DNA from: Bacillota bacterium
GTDB lineage: Bacteria; Bacillota; UBA4882; UBA8346
DNA length: 24,555 bases
Assembly: GCA_023436305.1 (NCBI GenBank)
Contig: JAEZJQ010000122.1
Coordinates: 1-24,555, forward strand
Direction of reading: 5' to 3'
In this document: positions 7,466-14,806 of the stretch, one piece after another
How positions within the stretch are numbered: position 1 is the first letter of the stretch
Layout: each line of letters opens with the position of its first letter
Position numbers and translations under genes: made by a program
Notes under the pieces: generated by a model
What the model saw: the letters and a program-made list of their open reading frames with translations, nothing else
What the model was told of the DNA's origin: nothing
Databases searched by the model: none

Positions 7466-8131
7466 CTAGTGAACCGAAGTTTTTGAATACTCTGTCCCTT
7501 TTTGGAGCGCCCGAAAGTTAAGTTCTCTTAATGAAGGATTTTCAAGAAATTTGGAACCCAGTTTGCGTTCTAAAGATTCTTTCACTTTATTCATGGGAAT
7601 AATTCCTATACATTCAACCACTAAGCCCAAAACAATGATATTAAAGACCCGGGGTGTAAATTCCGTTTTGGCAATTTCAGCGGCGGGAATAGCGAAAAAC
7701 TTTATTTCCGAAGATTGCGGCGGTGAGATCGGTTCTCCCCGATGGTTGCCAACCATGGTTCCAAAGGCTTCAGGAGCTACGGTATCATACCCCTGGATTC
7801 CCACAGCTTTATCTGAAATTTCTGGGGCCTGGATGGATGAACTATCATAAATGTATATTGTCCCGGGTTTAAGATACCCCTTCGTCCGTTCCACCGAACG
7901 GGGACTTAGAACAACCAGGATATCTGCCTTGGCAAACTTTGGAGCGCCAATTCGTTCTTTAGCAACTTGGACAAAGGCAATGGAAACTCCGCCTCTTTGT
8001 TCAACACCGAAATTTGGAATATAAACAGTTTCTAACCCCGCTATATAAGCTGCATCAGCCAAGAGTTCCCCGGCAAGTTGGACTCCCTGTCCACCCTCAC
8101 CGGCTAAGATGACTTTAACATTCTGATCCAA
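7466..8131 (-). CDS. korC: 2-oxoacid:ferredoxin oxidoreductase, gamma subunit
   Basis: A 221-residue subunit with the family's N-terminal glycine-rich motif GEGGQGVQLAGELLADAA (11-28) and the following VEQRGGVSIAFVQV (44-57). In this enzyme family the gamma domain helps bind coenzyme A and forms part of the core with alpha and beta. The start is TTG with a GGGG-rich ribosome site about 10 nt upstream; there is no better Met nearby. It lies 5 nt after the korB stop, in the same transcript. The length is normal for a separate gamma subunit. Confidence 0.88.
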   Translation of the reverse strand: MDQNVKVILAGEGGQGVQLAGELLADAAYIAGLETVYIPNFGVEQRGGVSIAFVQVAKERIGAPKFAKADILVVLSPRSVERTKGYLKPGTIYIYDSSSIQAPEISDKAVGIQGYDTVAPEAFGTMVGNHRGEPISPPQSSEIKFFAIPAAEIAKTEFTPRVFNIIVLGLVVECIGIIPMNKVKESLERKLGSKFLENPSLRELNFRALQKGTEYSKTSVH

Positions 8132-8136
8132 GGGAA

Positions 8137-8928
8137 TTAGTCCCCTTTGCTTTGTGATTTTGGGTAAAAGATTCCGGTCCGATAGTATTTTGTCATTTCT
8201 TTTTCAACAAAATTCCAGGTTTCTTTGGCAGTGGTTCTCCAATTGGTCGGGCATGAAGACAGTACTTCTACAAATGAAAAACCTTTCCCCTCCATCTGAG
8301 TTTCCAGTGCTGTTTTTAGATATTTTTTTAATTGATTGTATTGAGCGACCGATCCTCTGGCTACAAATGAACCTTCTGGAACGATCGAAGCCACAAGTTC
8401 CGGACCTAGAGTCGGCCGGCCTGATTCATTAATTTCCCTTCCATAGGGGGAAGTTCCAGTTTCTTGACCGGGAAGGGTGGTAGGTGCCAATTGCCCGCCG
8501 GTCATGGCATAGACCGTATTATTGGCCAAAATGGCGGTAATCTTTTCACCTCGGGTTGCCGCATTAACCAAATGTTGTGCTCCAATAGCATATCCTCCGC
8601 CGTCCCCCATATAGGCGATGGCAATTAATTCCGGCCGGGCGCGTTTAGCGCCAACCATGACCGGGATTGTTCTCCCATGGTGGGTCTGAACGGAATCAAA
8701 ATTAAAAAAGTCCCAGCTTAAAAGAGAGCAACCAATATCGCAACCATAAATCACTCGTTCAATAATCCCTAATTCATCAACAACATCTCCCAAAGCTTTA
8801 AGGGCAATTCCGTGGCCACACCCGGGACAAAATTTATGGGGTTTGGTTTCTTTTCGCCATGAATTGGGCATATTCCGGTTTTTTGTGGATTCGGTAGGAT
8901 AATTAATCTCGGTCTTCGTTTCTGTCAT
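8137..8928 (-). CDS. korB: 2-oxoacid:ferredoxin oxidoreductase, beta (TPP-binding) subunit
   Basis: A 263-residue catalytic subunit that binds thiamine pyrophosphate and would carry out oxidative decarboxylation of a 2-oxoacid to acyl-CoA. The TPP/Mg2+ motif is visible as GDGGGYAIGAQHL (108-120) closing with ILANNTVYAMTGG (133-145). FCPGCGHG (33-40) and QTHHGR (81-86) match the 2-oxoglutarate-type beta subunits. The start codon overlaps the korA stop as ATGA, so translation of the two is coupled. There is no iron-sulfur cluster in this chain; the clusters are in korD. The substrate is most likely 2-oxoglutarate, but a branched-chain 2-oxoacid is not excluded. Confidence 0.9.
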   Translation of the reverse strand: MTETKTEINYPTESTKNRNMPNSWRKETKPHKFCPGCGHGIALKALGDVVDELGIIERVIYGCDIGCSLLSWDFFNFDSVQTHHGRTIPVMVGAKRARPELIAIAYMGDGGGYAIGAQHLVNAATRGEKITAILANNTVYAMTGGQLAPTTLPGQETGTSPYGREINESGRPTLGPELVASIVPEGSFVARGSVAQYNQLKKYLKTALETQMEGKGFSFVEVLSSCPTNWRTTAKETWNFVEKEMTKYYRTGIFYPKSQSKGD

Positions 8929-10055
8929 AGTAAAACTCCCGGTCTTTGATTTACAATCTCCCGGACTTTCGAACTGATCTCCTCATCGGTAATACCAACT
9001 CCCGGTTTCAACAGACCTTGAATGGGGTTGGTTAAACCGTATAGGTATTCCTTGACCATGGATAAAAGTTGGCCATGAGCAGATTCCACTACTAGAATGA
9101 TACATTCCGGATTTCGTTGAACTGTTTCCCGTAAAGGAGCGACGGGAAAAGGCCTAACAGTTACAGGGCGAAAGTAGCCTAAGCTTTCCCCGAGCCCGCG
9201 TAAATTGCTCACTGCAGTTTTCGCGGCCCGTGAAACAATTCCGTGGGAAACCACAATTACCTTGGCCTCCGGAGGGACGTCCTCCTCCCACTCAATGACT
9301 TCCGTTGACATAACCGCATAGTCATTTAAATGGGATGTCAATGTATCATAAAGTTCTTCCTCAATATTATAAGTGTTCCGTATATGAGTGGGTTCCCGGT
9401 CAACTACAGGCAATCCCGGCTTCCCGAGAATTGGTTGTGGAGAAATCAGCTCGATTCCTTTAATTTCAGGGCGATAAATAGTAACTGGTTCCCGCATCTT
9501 GGCCTGGTAACCATCCCCCAACACAAAAGTCGGAAAACGGTATTTCCAGGCTGTATTAAAAGCTTTGATGGTATAGTCAAACAATTCCTGATGAGAGCTG
9601 GTGGAATAAACGACACGGGTACCTTCTCCATTACCTCCGAAACAAGTGAGTCTTAATTCTTGTTGGGAATAAATCACTGTTGCCGTGGACGGTCCACCTC
9701 GTTGCTGAATAATCCAGACTCCCGGGAGCCTCATCATTTCAGCCATGGCAATAGGTTCCTGCATAAGGACGTTTCCAGGTCCGGCAGTTGCGGAAAAAGT
9801 CTTTTTACCGACCATGGCTCCGCCTAACATGGCAAAACCAGCTGACATTTCATCTTCGGTTTGTAAAAAACCACATCCAAACTCCGGGGCAAGTTTTGAC
9901 CAGTAATGCATAATTTCGTTTTGGGGCGTGATGGGATACCCATATAAAAAGTCGGCCTTTGCTGCCAATGCGGACCAGACTACGACTTCATTTCCGGTCA
10001 TAAACATACGACTGCCTTGATCCAAAACACTTTTAACAGTTCCTTCTTTTGACAT
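8925..10055 (-). CDS. korA: 2-oxoacid:ferredoxin oxidoreductase, alpha subunit
   Basis: A 376-residue subunit holding the pyrimidine-binding half of the TPP site. Family motifs are YGYPITPQNEIMHYW, LQTEDEMSAGFAMLGGAMVGKKTFSATAGPG split as QTEDEMSAGFAMLGG and KTFSATAGPGNVLM, and IIQQRGGPSTAT. The C-terminal half is the transketolase-C-like domain, with VIVVSHGIVSRAAKTAV. A TTG one codon earlier (10058) is possible, but ATG at 10055 has GAGG (minus strand of 10063-10066) at 7 nt and is preferred. It follows a P-loop NTPase gene by about 19 nt and overlaps korB by 4 nt. In anaerobes this enzyme links the 2-oxoglutarate/succinyl-CoA step to the ferredoxin pool. Confidence 0.9.
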   Translation of the reverse strand: MSKEGTVKSVLDQGSRMFMTGNEVVVWSALAAKADFLYGYPITPQNEIMHYWSKLAPEFGCGFLQTEDEMSAGFAMLGGAMVGKKTFSATAGPGNVLMQEPIAMAEMMRLPGVWIIQQRGGPSTATVIYSQQELRLTCFGGNGEGTRVVYSTSSHQELFDYTIKAFNTAWKYRFPTFVLGDGYQAKMREPVTIYRPEIKGIELISPQPILGKPGLPVVDREPTHIRNTYNIEEELYDTLTSHLNDYAVMSTEVIEWEEDVPPEAKVIVVSHGIVSRAAKTAVSNLRGLGESLGYFRPVTVRPFPVAPLRETVQRNPECIILVVESAHGQLLSMVKEYLYGLTNPIQGLLKPGVGITDEEISSKVREIVNQRPGVLL

Positions 10056-10074
10056 CAATTTACCTCAACCTTTT

Positions 10075-10746
10075 TTACCATAACGCTTTACCCATCCACA
10101 ATTGGAGCGGCCTAACAGGGTTGCCCATTAAATCAATGGGTCCTATCTGTGCCGCCAAGCTAGCGGCCACAGAGCTAGCTATCATCGGAATACCCAGTTT
10201 TGCCGCTACCCTGGTTACGATTTGGGAGCCGATTTGAACAAGGTCCATAGTCGTTTCATTTCCCAAATGGGTATTGTTGATTAATCCATCGACCCTGCCA
10301 AAGTTTTTAATATAGCGAATAATCAATTCTTCCGATGAGGTCATTGGGCGCATCAAATTTACGATCATATAAACCGACAAGGCTTCTTGTTCCATCGCCC
10401 CTTCAATCAGCTTTAGTATATTCACCCCATGGGATCCGTATCCAACATCAAGAATGACGTCTCCCTGAAATTCAAGGCTTTTTACTGATTCCCATTTTAG
10501 AAGCATGCCCGCCTCGCCCAGGCCTAAATTCTCCGCTGCTTGCCAAGCAATGACATCCAATCCCTCATTCCGGAGAGCATCCTGTATTGGCCTCAAGGTA
10601 TAAAATGGCTCGACTAAATCAAGATCTACCAACCGAACCTTTCGCTGTTGTCGAACCAAACTTAAACTACGGTTTATCGCATTTTCACTTTTTCCACTGG
10701 CGTATTCTCCTACATATGCTTCCCGAATCATGTTTTGACTAGTCAT
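10075..10746 (-). CDS. Small MinD/CobQ-like P-loop NTPase, first gene of the kor operon
   Basis: A 223-residue soluble protein of unknown function. It has an N-terminal Walker A motif GEYASGKS (13-20), followed by RLVDLDLVEPFY (38-49), like the switch I region of MinD/CobQ/SIMIBI NTPases. DVILDVGYGSHG (96-107) fits a Walker B/switch II with Asp100, and MIVNLMRP and INNTHLG lie where the base-specificity loop would be. There is no membrane span and there are no metal-binding cysteines. It is transcribed just ahead of korA with a short gap, so it may help assemble, activate or regulate the oxidoreductase; that is inference from position. The ATG has only a weak ribosome site (GCGGAAAA), and GGGAG lies too far upstream; Met6 is an alternative start. 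Confidence 0.8.
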   Translation of the reverse strand: MTSQNMIREAYVGEYASGKSENAINRSLSLVRQQRKVRLVDLDLVEPFYTLRPIQDALRNEGLDVIAWQAAENLGLGEAGMLLKWESVKSLEFQGDVILDVGYGSHGVNILKLIEGAMEQEALSVYMIVNLMRPMTSSEELIIRYIKNFGRVDGLINNTHLGNETTMDLVQIGSQIVTRVAAKLGIPMIASSVAASLAAQIGPIDLMGNPVRPLQLWMGKALW

Positions 10747-10947
10747 TTTTCCGCTAAATTAATCTCCCAACGAGTTATTCGAAAATACTAGTTTGGATTT
10801 AAGTCCTTTAACCAGGATGGAGCATGTCATCCCCGGACCGAATATCAAGCCATAATGATATTCTCCTGTTTTTTATACTCATTTAATATTCCCATTATGA
10901 ACTAGGCCTAATATTTATTTATAAACCAATTTTCCCAGGAGAAATAA
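10747..10947. other. Upstream region of the kor operon, no gene seen
   Basis: This stretch should hold the minus-strand promoter of the NTPase-kor operon, but I find no convincing -35/-10 pair. A small inverted repeat, GGATG/CATCC around 10816-10833, is the only structure. No tRNA or open frame is evident. Confidence 0.4.
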
Positions 10948-11142
10948 TTATATCGGACCATCGGCGAAGAACGGCTTGATGCCCACGGTTTTCCACTAAT
11001 TGATAACGGAACTATTTACCATTATTGAAAAACTGATTTCAGGAAAGTATACCTTTATAACCACTTCGGAGGAAATTTAATGCAGGAACTTGCGAATCAT
11101 GAAAAGCTCGTGGATTTTTTAACTGGCACGAGGAGTGTTTAA
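10948..11142 (+). pseudogene. C-terminal gene remnant with one in-frame TGA; contains a 20-codon ORF
   Basis: One frame stays open from TTA at 10948 (right after TAA at 10945-10947) to TAA at 11140-11142, except for a single TGA at 11026-11028. The two halves read ERLDAHGFPLIDNGTIYHY and KTDFRKVYLYNHFGGNLMQ, continuing to NHEKLVDFLTGTRSV. VYLYNHFGGN...NHEKLVDFL loosely resembles the C-terminus of DUF72-family proteins, but this is a weak match. The last part can be translated on its own: GGAGG (11068-11072), ATG at 11080 and 20 codons ending one base before the GTG of the protease gene. Readings are a decayed gene, a recoded TGA, or a leader peptide coupled to the protease. Confidence 0.45.
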
Positions 11143-11997
11143 GTGGCTGATTTTTTTAATATTTTATGGTTTGTTTTTATTCTTTTTACCTTTCTCCCCC
11201 TTTTTAAACAACGAACCTTAGTACGAACCCGGTTTAAAAAGATCCGGGAAATTGAAACCAAGCGGAACTCACGAGTCATCGCTCTTATTCACCGGCAAGA
11301 ATCATTAAGTATTGTAGGGTTACCCATCACCCGGTATATCAACATTGAGGACTCGGAACATGTATTACGGGCCATTCGTCTCACCCCGGATAACATGCCG
11401 ATTGATATTATTCTGCATACACCGGGAGGTCTGGTTTTAGCAGCCGAACAAATCGCCCACGCCATTAAGAATCATTCCGGAAAAGTGACTGTGTTTGTCC
11501 CACACTATGCCATGTCCGGTGGGACTTTTATTGCTTTGGCCGCCGATGAAATCGTCATGGAAGAAAATGCGGTATTGGGTCCGGTTGATCCCCAAGTTGG
11601 AGGATATCCGGCAGCATCAATCCTTAATGTGATCGCTAAAAAGCCAATTGCTGAAATTGATGATAAAACATTAATTTTGGCCGATGTCGCCGGAAAGGCG
11701 GTCCAGCAAGTTCAAGAAAATATCTTCCTCATCTTGAAAGACAACTTCCCTGATAATGAAGAAAAAGCAAAAGAATTAGCCCGGATTTTAACCGAAGGCC
11801 GTTGGACTCATGATTATCCGATTAATTTTGAGGAATTGACCCATATGGGGTTACCGGTTTCCATCGGCTTATTTCGGGAAATTTACGAATTGATGGAGTT
11901 ATACCCGCAACCGCCCTCCCGCCGTCCCTCGGTTCAGTATATCCCTGTTCCTTATCAGCAGGAGGATAAATTAAGTCAGGAAAAGGAAAGAAAATAG
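11143..11997 (+). CDS. Membrane-anchored SDH-type serine protease (ClpP/SppA-like fold)
   Basis: A 284-residue protein with one N-terminal membrane helix (about 4-21), followed by a basic segment and a ClpP-crotonase fold domain. It fits the serine dehydrogenase proteinase (SDH_sah) family, which uses a Ser-Asp-His triad. Candidates are Ser125 in HYAMSGGTF, Asp149 in VLGPVDPQ and His223 in RWTHDYPI. HTPGG (92-96) is the oxyanion-hole segment. The tail after 255 is proline-rich and polar. The start is GTG with AGGAG (11131-11135) at 7 nt, directly abutting the stop of the 20-codon ORF. A role in membrane protein or signal-peptide turnover is likely from the family; substrates are unknown. It forms a single-gene unit. 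Confidence 0.85.
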   Translation: MADFFNILWFVFILFTFLPLFKQRTLVRTRFKKIREIETKRNSRVIALIHRQESLSIVGLPITRYINIEDSEHVLRAIRLTPDNMPIDIILHTPGGLVLAAEQIAHAIKNHSGKVTVFVPHYAMSGGTFIALAADEIVMEENAVLGPVDPQVGGYPAASILNVIAKKPIAEIDDKTLILADVAGKAVQQVQENIFLILKDNFPDNEEKAKELARILTEGRWTHDYPINFEELTHMGLPVSIGLFREIYELMELYPQPPSRRPSVQYIPVPYQQEDKLSQEKERK

Positions 11998-12012
11998 CGG
12001 CCAATTCCTTAA

Positions 12013-12032
12013 GTCAGCAGCACCTTGCTGAC
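12013..12032 (+). other. Perfect hairpin after the SDH protease gene
   Basis: The arms GTCAGCA (12013-12019) and TGCTGAC (12026-12032) have a 6-nt loop and lie 15 nt past the protease stop codon. No U-run follows, so it may be a processing or stabilising hairpin rather than a classic intrinsic terminator. Between here and 12084 nothing else is evident. Confidence 0.4.
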
Positions 12033-12084
12033 AATGAAATTCAACGCATCTTGGCTTTTCACAACATATCGGCATCGGCATTTT

Positions 12085-12398
12085 TTATTTATGACACAAA
12101 TAATGTTTCAAATGATCGATCATCATTTGCCATCCTTCTACAGCATCAGGCTTGTTACTTAAGGTGAAGCCATGGAGTGAGCCTTCAAAACGTTTATGGG
12201 TTACATCTACACCTGCTAACATTCATCAAGTACGGGTCATCCATTTCGGCATGCCCAATAACAAAACCGCCTCCGTGAATATTAATAAAAAGGGGAAGTT
12301 TTTCAGACCTCTCCATATTGTATGCCAGCACACGGACCTTTCCCACATCGGTATCCAGATACAGTTCCTCAAACTTTTTCTTTTGGTACGTTTCTCAT
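12085..12398 (-). pseudogene. Alpha/beta-hydrolase (acetyl-esterase type) with internal deletion
   Basis: A broken gene of the hormone-sensitive-lipase-like esterase family. From the ATG at 12398 the frame hits TGA after nine codons; shifting by one base at an A-rich run gives ELYLDTDVGKVRV, then INIHGGGFVIGHAEMDDPY with the oxyanion-hole HGGG (minus strand of 12266-12277). At about 12214-12222 the text jumps, in another frame, to AGVDVTHKRFEGSLHGFTL and ends HYLCHK-stop, the normal C-terminus with the catalytic His in LHGF. The middle, with the GDSAGG nucleophile and catalytic Asp, is missing. Roughly 200 residues are lost compared with family length. GGAAGG precedes the ATG, so the 5' signals survive. 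Confidence 0.8.
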
Positions 12399-12467
12399 GA
12401 AAACACCTTCCTTTCAATAAACATTCCTGTCAAATTAACTCCGCGCTATGGCATTTAGCCTCCTCGA

Positions 12468-12488
12468 AACTTCTCACTTCACCCTTCC
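12468..12488 (-). repeat. Three degenerate heptamers of the TGAAGNN type
   Basis: On the minus strand the units are GGAAGGG, TGAAGTG and AGAAGTT. Similar but cleaner units occur at 13628-13655; both sets lie next to a terminator-like inverted repeat. Confidence 0.45.
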
Positions 12489-12490
12489 AG

Positions 12491-12527
12491 AAAAATAAAA
12501 AAATCGCCCCTTTAGAGCGGGTGTTTT
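12491..12527. terminator. Bidirectional-looking terminator after the cupin gene
   Basis: CGCCCCTTTAGAGCGGGTG is flanked by A-rich sequence on the left and T-rich sequence on the right. On the minus strand CGCTC/GGGCG (one G-U pair) is followed by ATTTTTTTATTTTT just past the cupin stop codon. On the plus strand CGCCC/GGGTG is followed by TTTTTTATTTTTT. The stems are short (5 bp) but the U-runs are strong in both directions. Confidence 0.6.
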
Positions 12528-13106
12528 TTATTTTTTGGGGCAGGAGCCGTAGCCTTCTTCATAGGCTTGTGCAATTTCTTTGGTTTCATGAACAGTACCA
12601 TGGGGATGCTGAGGTGGCGCATAGATAGAGTACAATTTAATCGGTTTATTGCCAATGTTGATTAGGTTGTGCCATTTACCGGCAGGGATGATGAACGCGA
12701 AATCATCATAGACTGTTCTTTGAAAATCCAAATTATATTTACTATCACCCATCATAACAAGGCCTTGGCCTTCTTCAATACGAATGAATTGATCAAGATT
12801 GGGGTGAACCTCTAAACCGATGTCTCCCCCAACCTTGATACTCATCAAGGTAAGCTGCAAATGACATCCCGTCCATAAAGCGGTCCGAAAATTATTGTTT
12901 TGCTTGGTGGCCTCCTCAATATTTACTACAAATGATTCGGGTCCATAATCCTTTAATTCAATGAAATATTGATTAGGAAACTGTGCCGAAAAGTCCGGGT
13001 TATACATTGGTACATTGGTGTAGCAAGGACATGGATTAATATTGTCTGAATTCATGGGTATGTTAACGTAACAGGGATACAGATACGTTTTATATTCATT
13101 ATTCAT
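12528..13106 (-). CDS. Cupin-domain protein with a duplicated PCYxNxPM motif at its N-terminus
   Basis: A soluble protein of 192 residues from the start preferred here. The central domain is a single cupin barrel: motif 1 appears as GGDIGLEVHPNLDQFIRIEEG and motif 2 as IPAGKWHNLIN, so the metal-binding His/Glu/His set seems largely present. The N-terminal 40 residues hold two copies of a short motif, PCYVNIPM and PCYTNVPM, 16 residues apart. AGGAAGG (minus strand of 13117-13123) is only 1 nt from the first ATG (13115) but 10 nt from the ATG at 13106, hence the chosen start. The function is unknown; a sugar-phosphate isomerase-like or spore-coat role is possible. It sits between two esterase relics and ends in a good terminator. 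Confidence 0.82.
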   Translation of the reverse strand: MNNEYKTYLYPCYVNIPMNSDNINPCPCYTNVPMYNPDFSAQFPNQYFIELKDYGPESFVVNIEEATKQNNNFRTALWTGCHLQLTLMSIKVGGDIGLEVHPNLDQFIRIEEGQGLVMMGDSKYNLDFQRTVYDDFAFIIPAGKWHNLINIGNKPIKLYSIYAPPQHPHGTVHETKEIAQAYEEGYGSCPKK

Positions 13107-13267
13107 ATTGCTCATTCCTTCCTGAGTTTATAGCATTATCATATTTTTTATAGGAAGGAGATGTGCTTTGATCATGTTATTTTCAATCCCTCCCATGAGT
13201 TTTAGCTAAATTGGGATTAAGAATTACTAATCGATTTCTTAATTATTTGCCTGCTTTACCGATTATT

Positions 13268-13602
13268 TTAAGCTTGAACAATTTTTAAATGTTTCCTAAC
13301 AAACTCACATATCTCCTTCATAGCAGTCGTAGCTTCTTTAAACATCGGCGCTAATAACGGATAACAATGAACCATTCCAATTCCGGCTCGAAATGATACA
13401 TCAACTCCAGCCGCCTTAGCTTTTAAATAGAACTTTTCGCCGTCTTCATACAATTCATCATCAACACCGGAATTGCTAGCATAATATTTTCCGGTTTGAA
13501 GCCTGAAGCTAATAACCAATGATATACTTTAACTGAATCATCCAAAGCTGCCGGAAAAGGATTTTCTGGCGCCAGCCGATACTCATAAGTTAGATTAGTG
13601 AC
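13268..13602 (-). pseudogene. Second alpha/beta-hydrolase relic with internal deletion
   Basis: The upstream part reads EYRLAPENPFPAALDDSVKV followed by YHWLLASGFKPENIML, the classic segment that leads into the GDSAGG nucleophile of HSL-like esterases. Around 13468-13482 the sequence jumps, in another frame, to SGVDDELYEDGEKFYLKAKA and AGVDVSFRAGIGMVHCYPLL, the normal C-terminal part with the catalytic His in MVHCY. The nucleophile region is gone and no N-terminus with HGGG is found; a TAA lies in frame just before the preserved part. A TTG-initiated 83-codon frame ending at 13268 covers only the C-terminal piece and is unlikely to be functional. It is a different paralog from the relic at 12085-12398, since both retain a C-terminus. 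Confidence 0.8.
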
Positions 13603-13627
13603 TTATTTCTTTAATTATAAATTTTCC

Positions 13628-13655
13628 CACTTCACCCTTCACTCTTCAAACTTCA
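13628..13655 (-). repeat. Four tandem heptamers TGAAGNN
   Basis: On the minus strand the units are TGAAGTT, TGAAGAG, TGAAGGG and TGAAGTG, a perfect period of 7 with the last two bases free. The plus strand reads NNCTTCA four times. Short heptamer tracts like this occur as mobile or slippage-prone intergenic repeats in several bacteria. Confidence 0.6.
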
Positions 13656-13714
13656 GAAAATTTAAAACCCACCGCAAAAACCCGCAGCATCTGCTACGGG
13701 TTTTAAATTTTCTG
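13654..13714 (+). terminator. 17-bp perfect inverted repeat enclosing a terminator hairpin
   Basis: The outer arms CAGAAAATTTAAAACCC (13654-13670) and its complement (13698-13714) match over 17 bp. The inner part, CCCGCAGCATCTGCTACGGG (13681-13700), forms its own stem with one mismatch and is followed by TTTT, as in an intrinsic plus-strand terminator. The inner and outer stems share the GGG, so they compete. No intact plus-strand gene ends just upstream, so it may be a leftover terminator or an attenuator ahead of the glucosaminidase gene. Confidence 0.65.
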
Positions 13715-13813
13715 GTAAACGTTGCCTAGGGTTAATTCCCAGAGGAAATGAAGGGAGTAAAACTCAAAACATACAGTATTTTATTTTACTTGAAGTTAGG
13801 TAAGGAGTTAACC

Positions 13814-14620
13814 ATGAAGCAAAAAAAATCCTTTAAACTAGTTGTTTTTTTGATGATGCTAATAGTATCAGCAGGAACGGGAATAGTTTACGCTGTCCAT
13901 TTTCAACCGCTCCCCTACGAAGACGGGGGTAGGGGACGGAACAGTTATGCCTATAATCCGGCAATCGGGCATCCAACATACAACGAACAAGTCAATTTTA
14001 TTAATAACATCAAAAATGCGGCCATTTCAGCCAGTTCAATTTATGGTATTCCAGCCAGCGCTATTATTGGTATAGCTTGTGTCGAAGGAGGTTATGGTTT
14101 TACTCGTTCCGCCTACTACGCCAATAATATTTTCGGGATTAAAGTCTGGGCCCAAAATCCGAAGGGCGGCTGGCAGCTAAAAGGGCAGCCGGATGAGAAC
14201 GAAGGCCGTGTTCCCATTATTGCTAGTTACGGGCGGGACCGTAGTATTTTTAAAGAGGATGCCCGGTATGACAATTGGTATCGGAGATTCGCTTCCCGGA
14301 CGGAAGCAATTAATTATTTCTGTGACTTGATAATTCGAAAATACCAGCCGGCACGGGCCAACTACCAAAAACGAATTGTGGCCGGCACATCTCCTCAAAA
14401 AGCCTCAAGACAGTTTTGCCGGGAAATTGCCGATTTAGGCTACAATCATTTAGGCGGAGACTATTATGAAGGTAAGATCGGGGTGGTCATGGATCGGTGG
14501 AATTTATATCAATATGACAGGAAAGCTGTTAAAGATGGTCGAGAGCCGCGACGCCGCCGATTCAGACGAATCAATATTTCAGTAGACAACTCCGGTATTT
14601 CCGTAAAAGTTGATAAGTGA
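13814..14620 (+). CDS. Secreted endo-beta-N-acetylglucosaminidase-type peptidoglycan hydrolase
   Basis: A 268-residue exported protein with a signal peptide (KQKK, a hydrophobic stretch from residue 8, and likely cleavage after VYA at 27). The glucosaminidase (FlgJ/LytG-like) domain spans about 58-240. The catalytic glutamate is Glu91 in IGIACVEGGYG, followed by the family's NNIFGIK (104-110). It should cleave glycan strands of peptidoglycan outside the membrane, in wall remodelling or cell separation. The C-terminal 35 residues are arginine-rich (EPRRRRFRR), which may bind the anionic wall. The start chosen has AGGAG (13803-13807) at 6 nt and places the signal peptide correctly; an in-frame ATG at 13748 would add 22 residues but has a poor ribosome site. 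No regulator is nearby. Confidence 0.85.
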   Translation: MKQKKSFKLVVFLMMLIVSAGTGIVYAVHFQPLPYEDGGRGRNSYAYNPAIGHPTYNEQVNFINNIKNAAISASSIYGIPASAIIGIACVEGGYGFTRSAYYANNIFGIKVWAQNPKGGWQLKGQPDENEGRVPIIASYGRDRSIFKEDARYDNWYRRFASRTEAINYFCDLIIRKYQPARANYQKRIVAGTSPQKASRQFCREIADLGYNHLGGDYYEGKIGVVMDRWNLYQYDRKAVKDGREPRRRRFRRINISVDNSGISVKVDK

Positions 14621-14806
14621 GAGAATATCCTATTGTTCATCAAGCTCAGCGTAAAGCGCTCCTAATTTTTGCAGATACCTGGTCCGGAAGCCTATGTGTA
14701 AGGAATAAAAGAAAAATTATGATTCCTTGTTATTATCCGATGCGGGAATACAACCAAAATATCCGGGTAAATTATATTTTAGGTTATTTCGAAAAAGGAT
14801 GACTCA
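14621..14806. other. Gap between glucosaminidase and duplicated membrane protein
   Basis: No convincing gene lies here. A 61-codon frame starting at GTG 14617 overlaps the previous stop, lacks a ribosome site and its translation has no family character. The only clear signal is AAGGATGA (about 14793-14800), the ribosome site of the next gene. Confidence 0.5.

Noticed and set aside
11026..11064. In-frame TGA as a selenocysteine codon
   Set aside because: Only a 4-bp stem (CTGA/TCAG) lies just downstream, not a convincing SECIS, and the frame lacks a start codon upstream. It is kept only as a minor alternative.
12226..12417. 63-codon minus-strand frame
   Set aside because: It is the wrong frame of the esterase relic. 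The meaningful text (HGGGFVIGH) is in the neighbouring frame.
14617..14802. 61-codon frame starting with GTG after the glucosaminidase gene
   Set aside because: It has no ribosome site, the composition is not protein-like and it has no recognisable family. The following gene's ribosome site overlaps its end.
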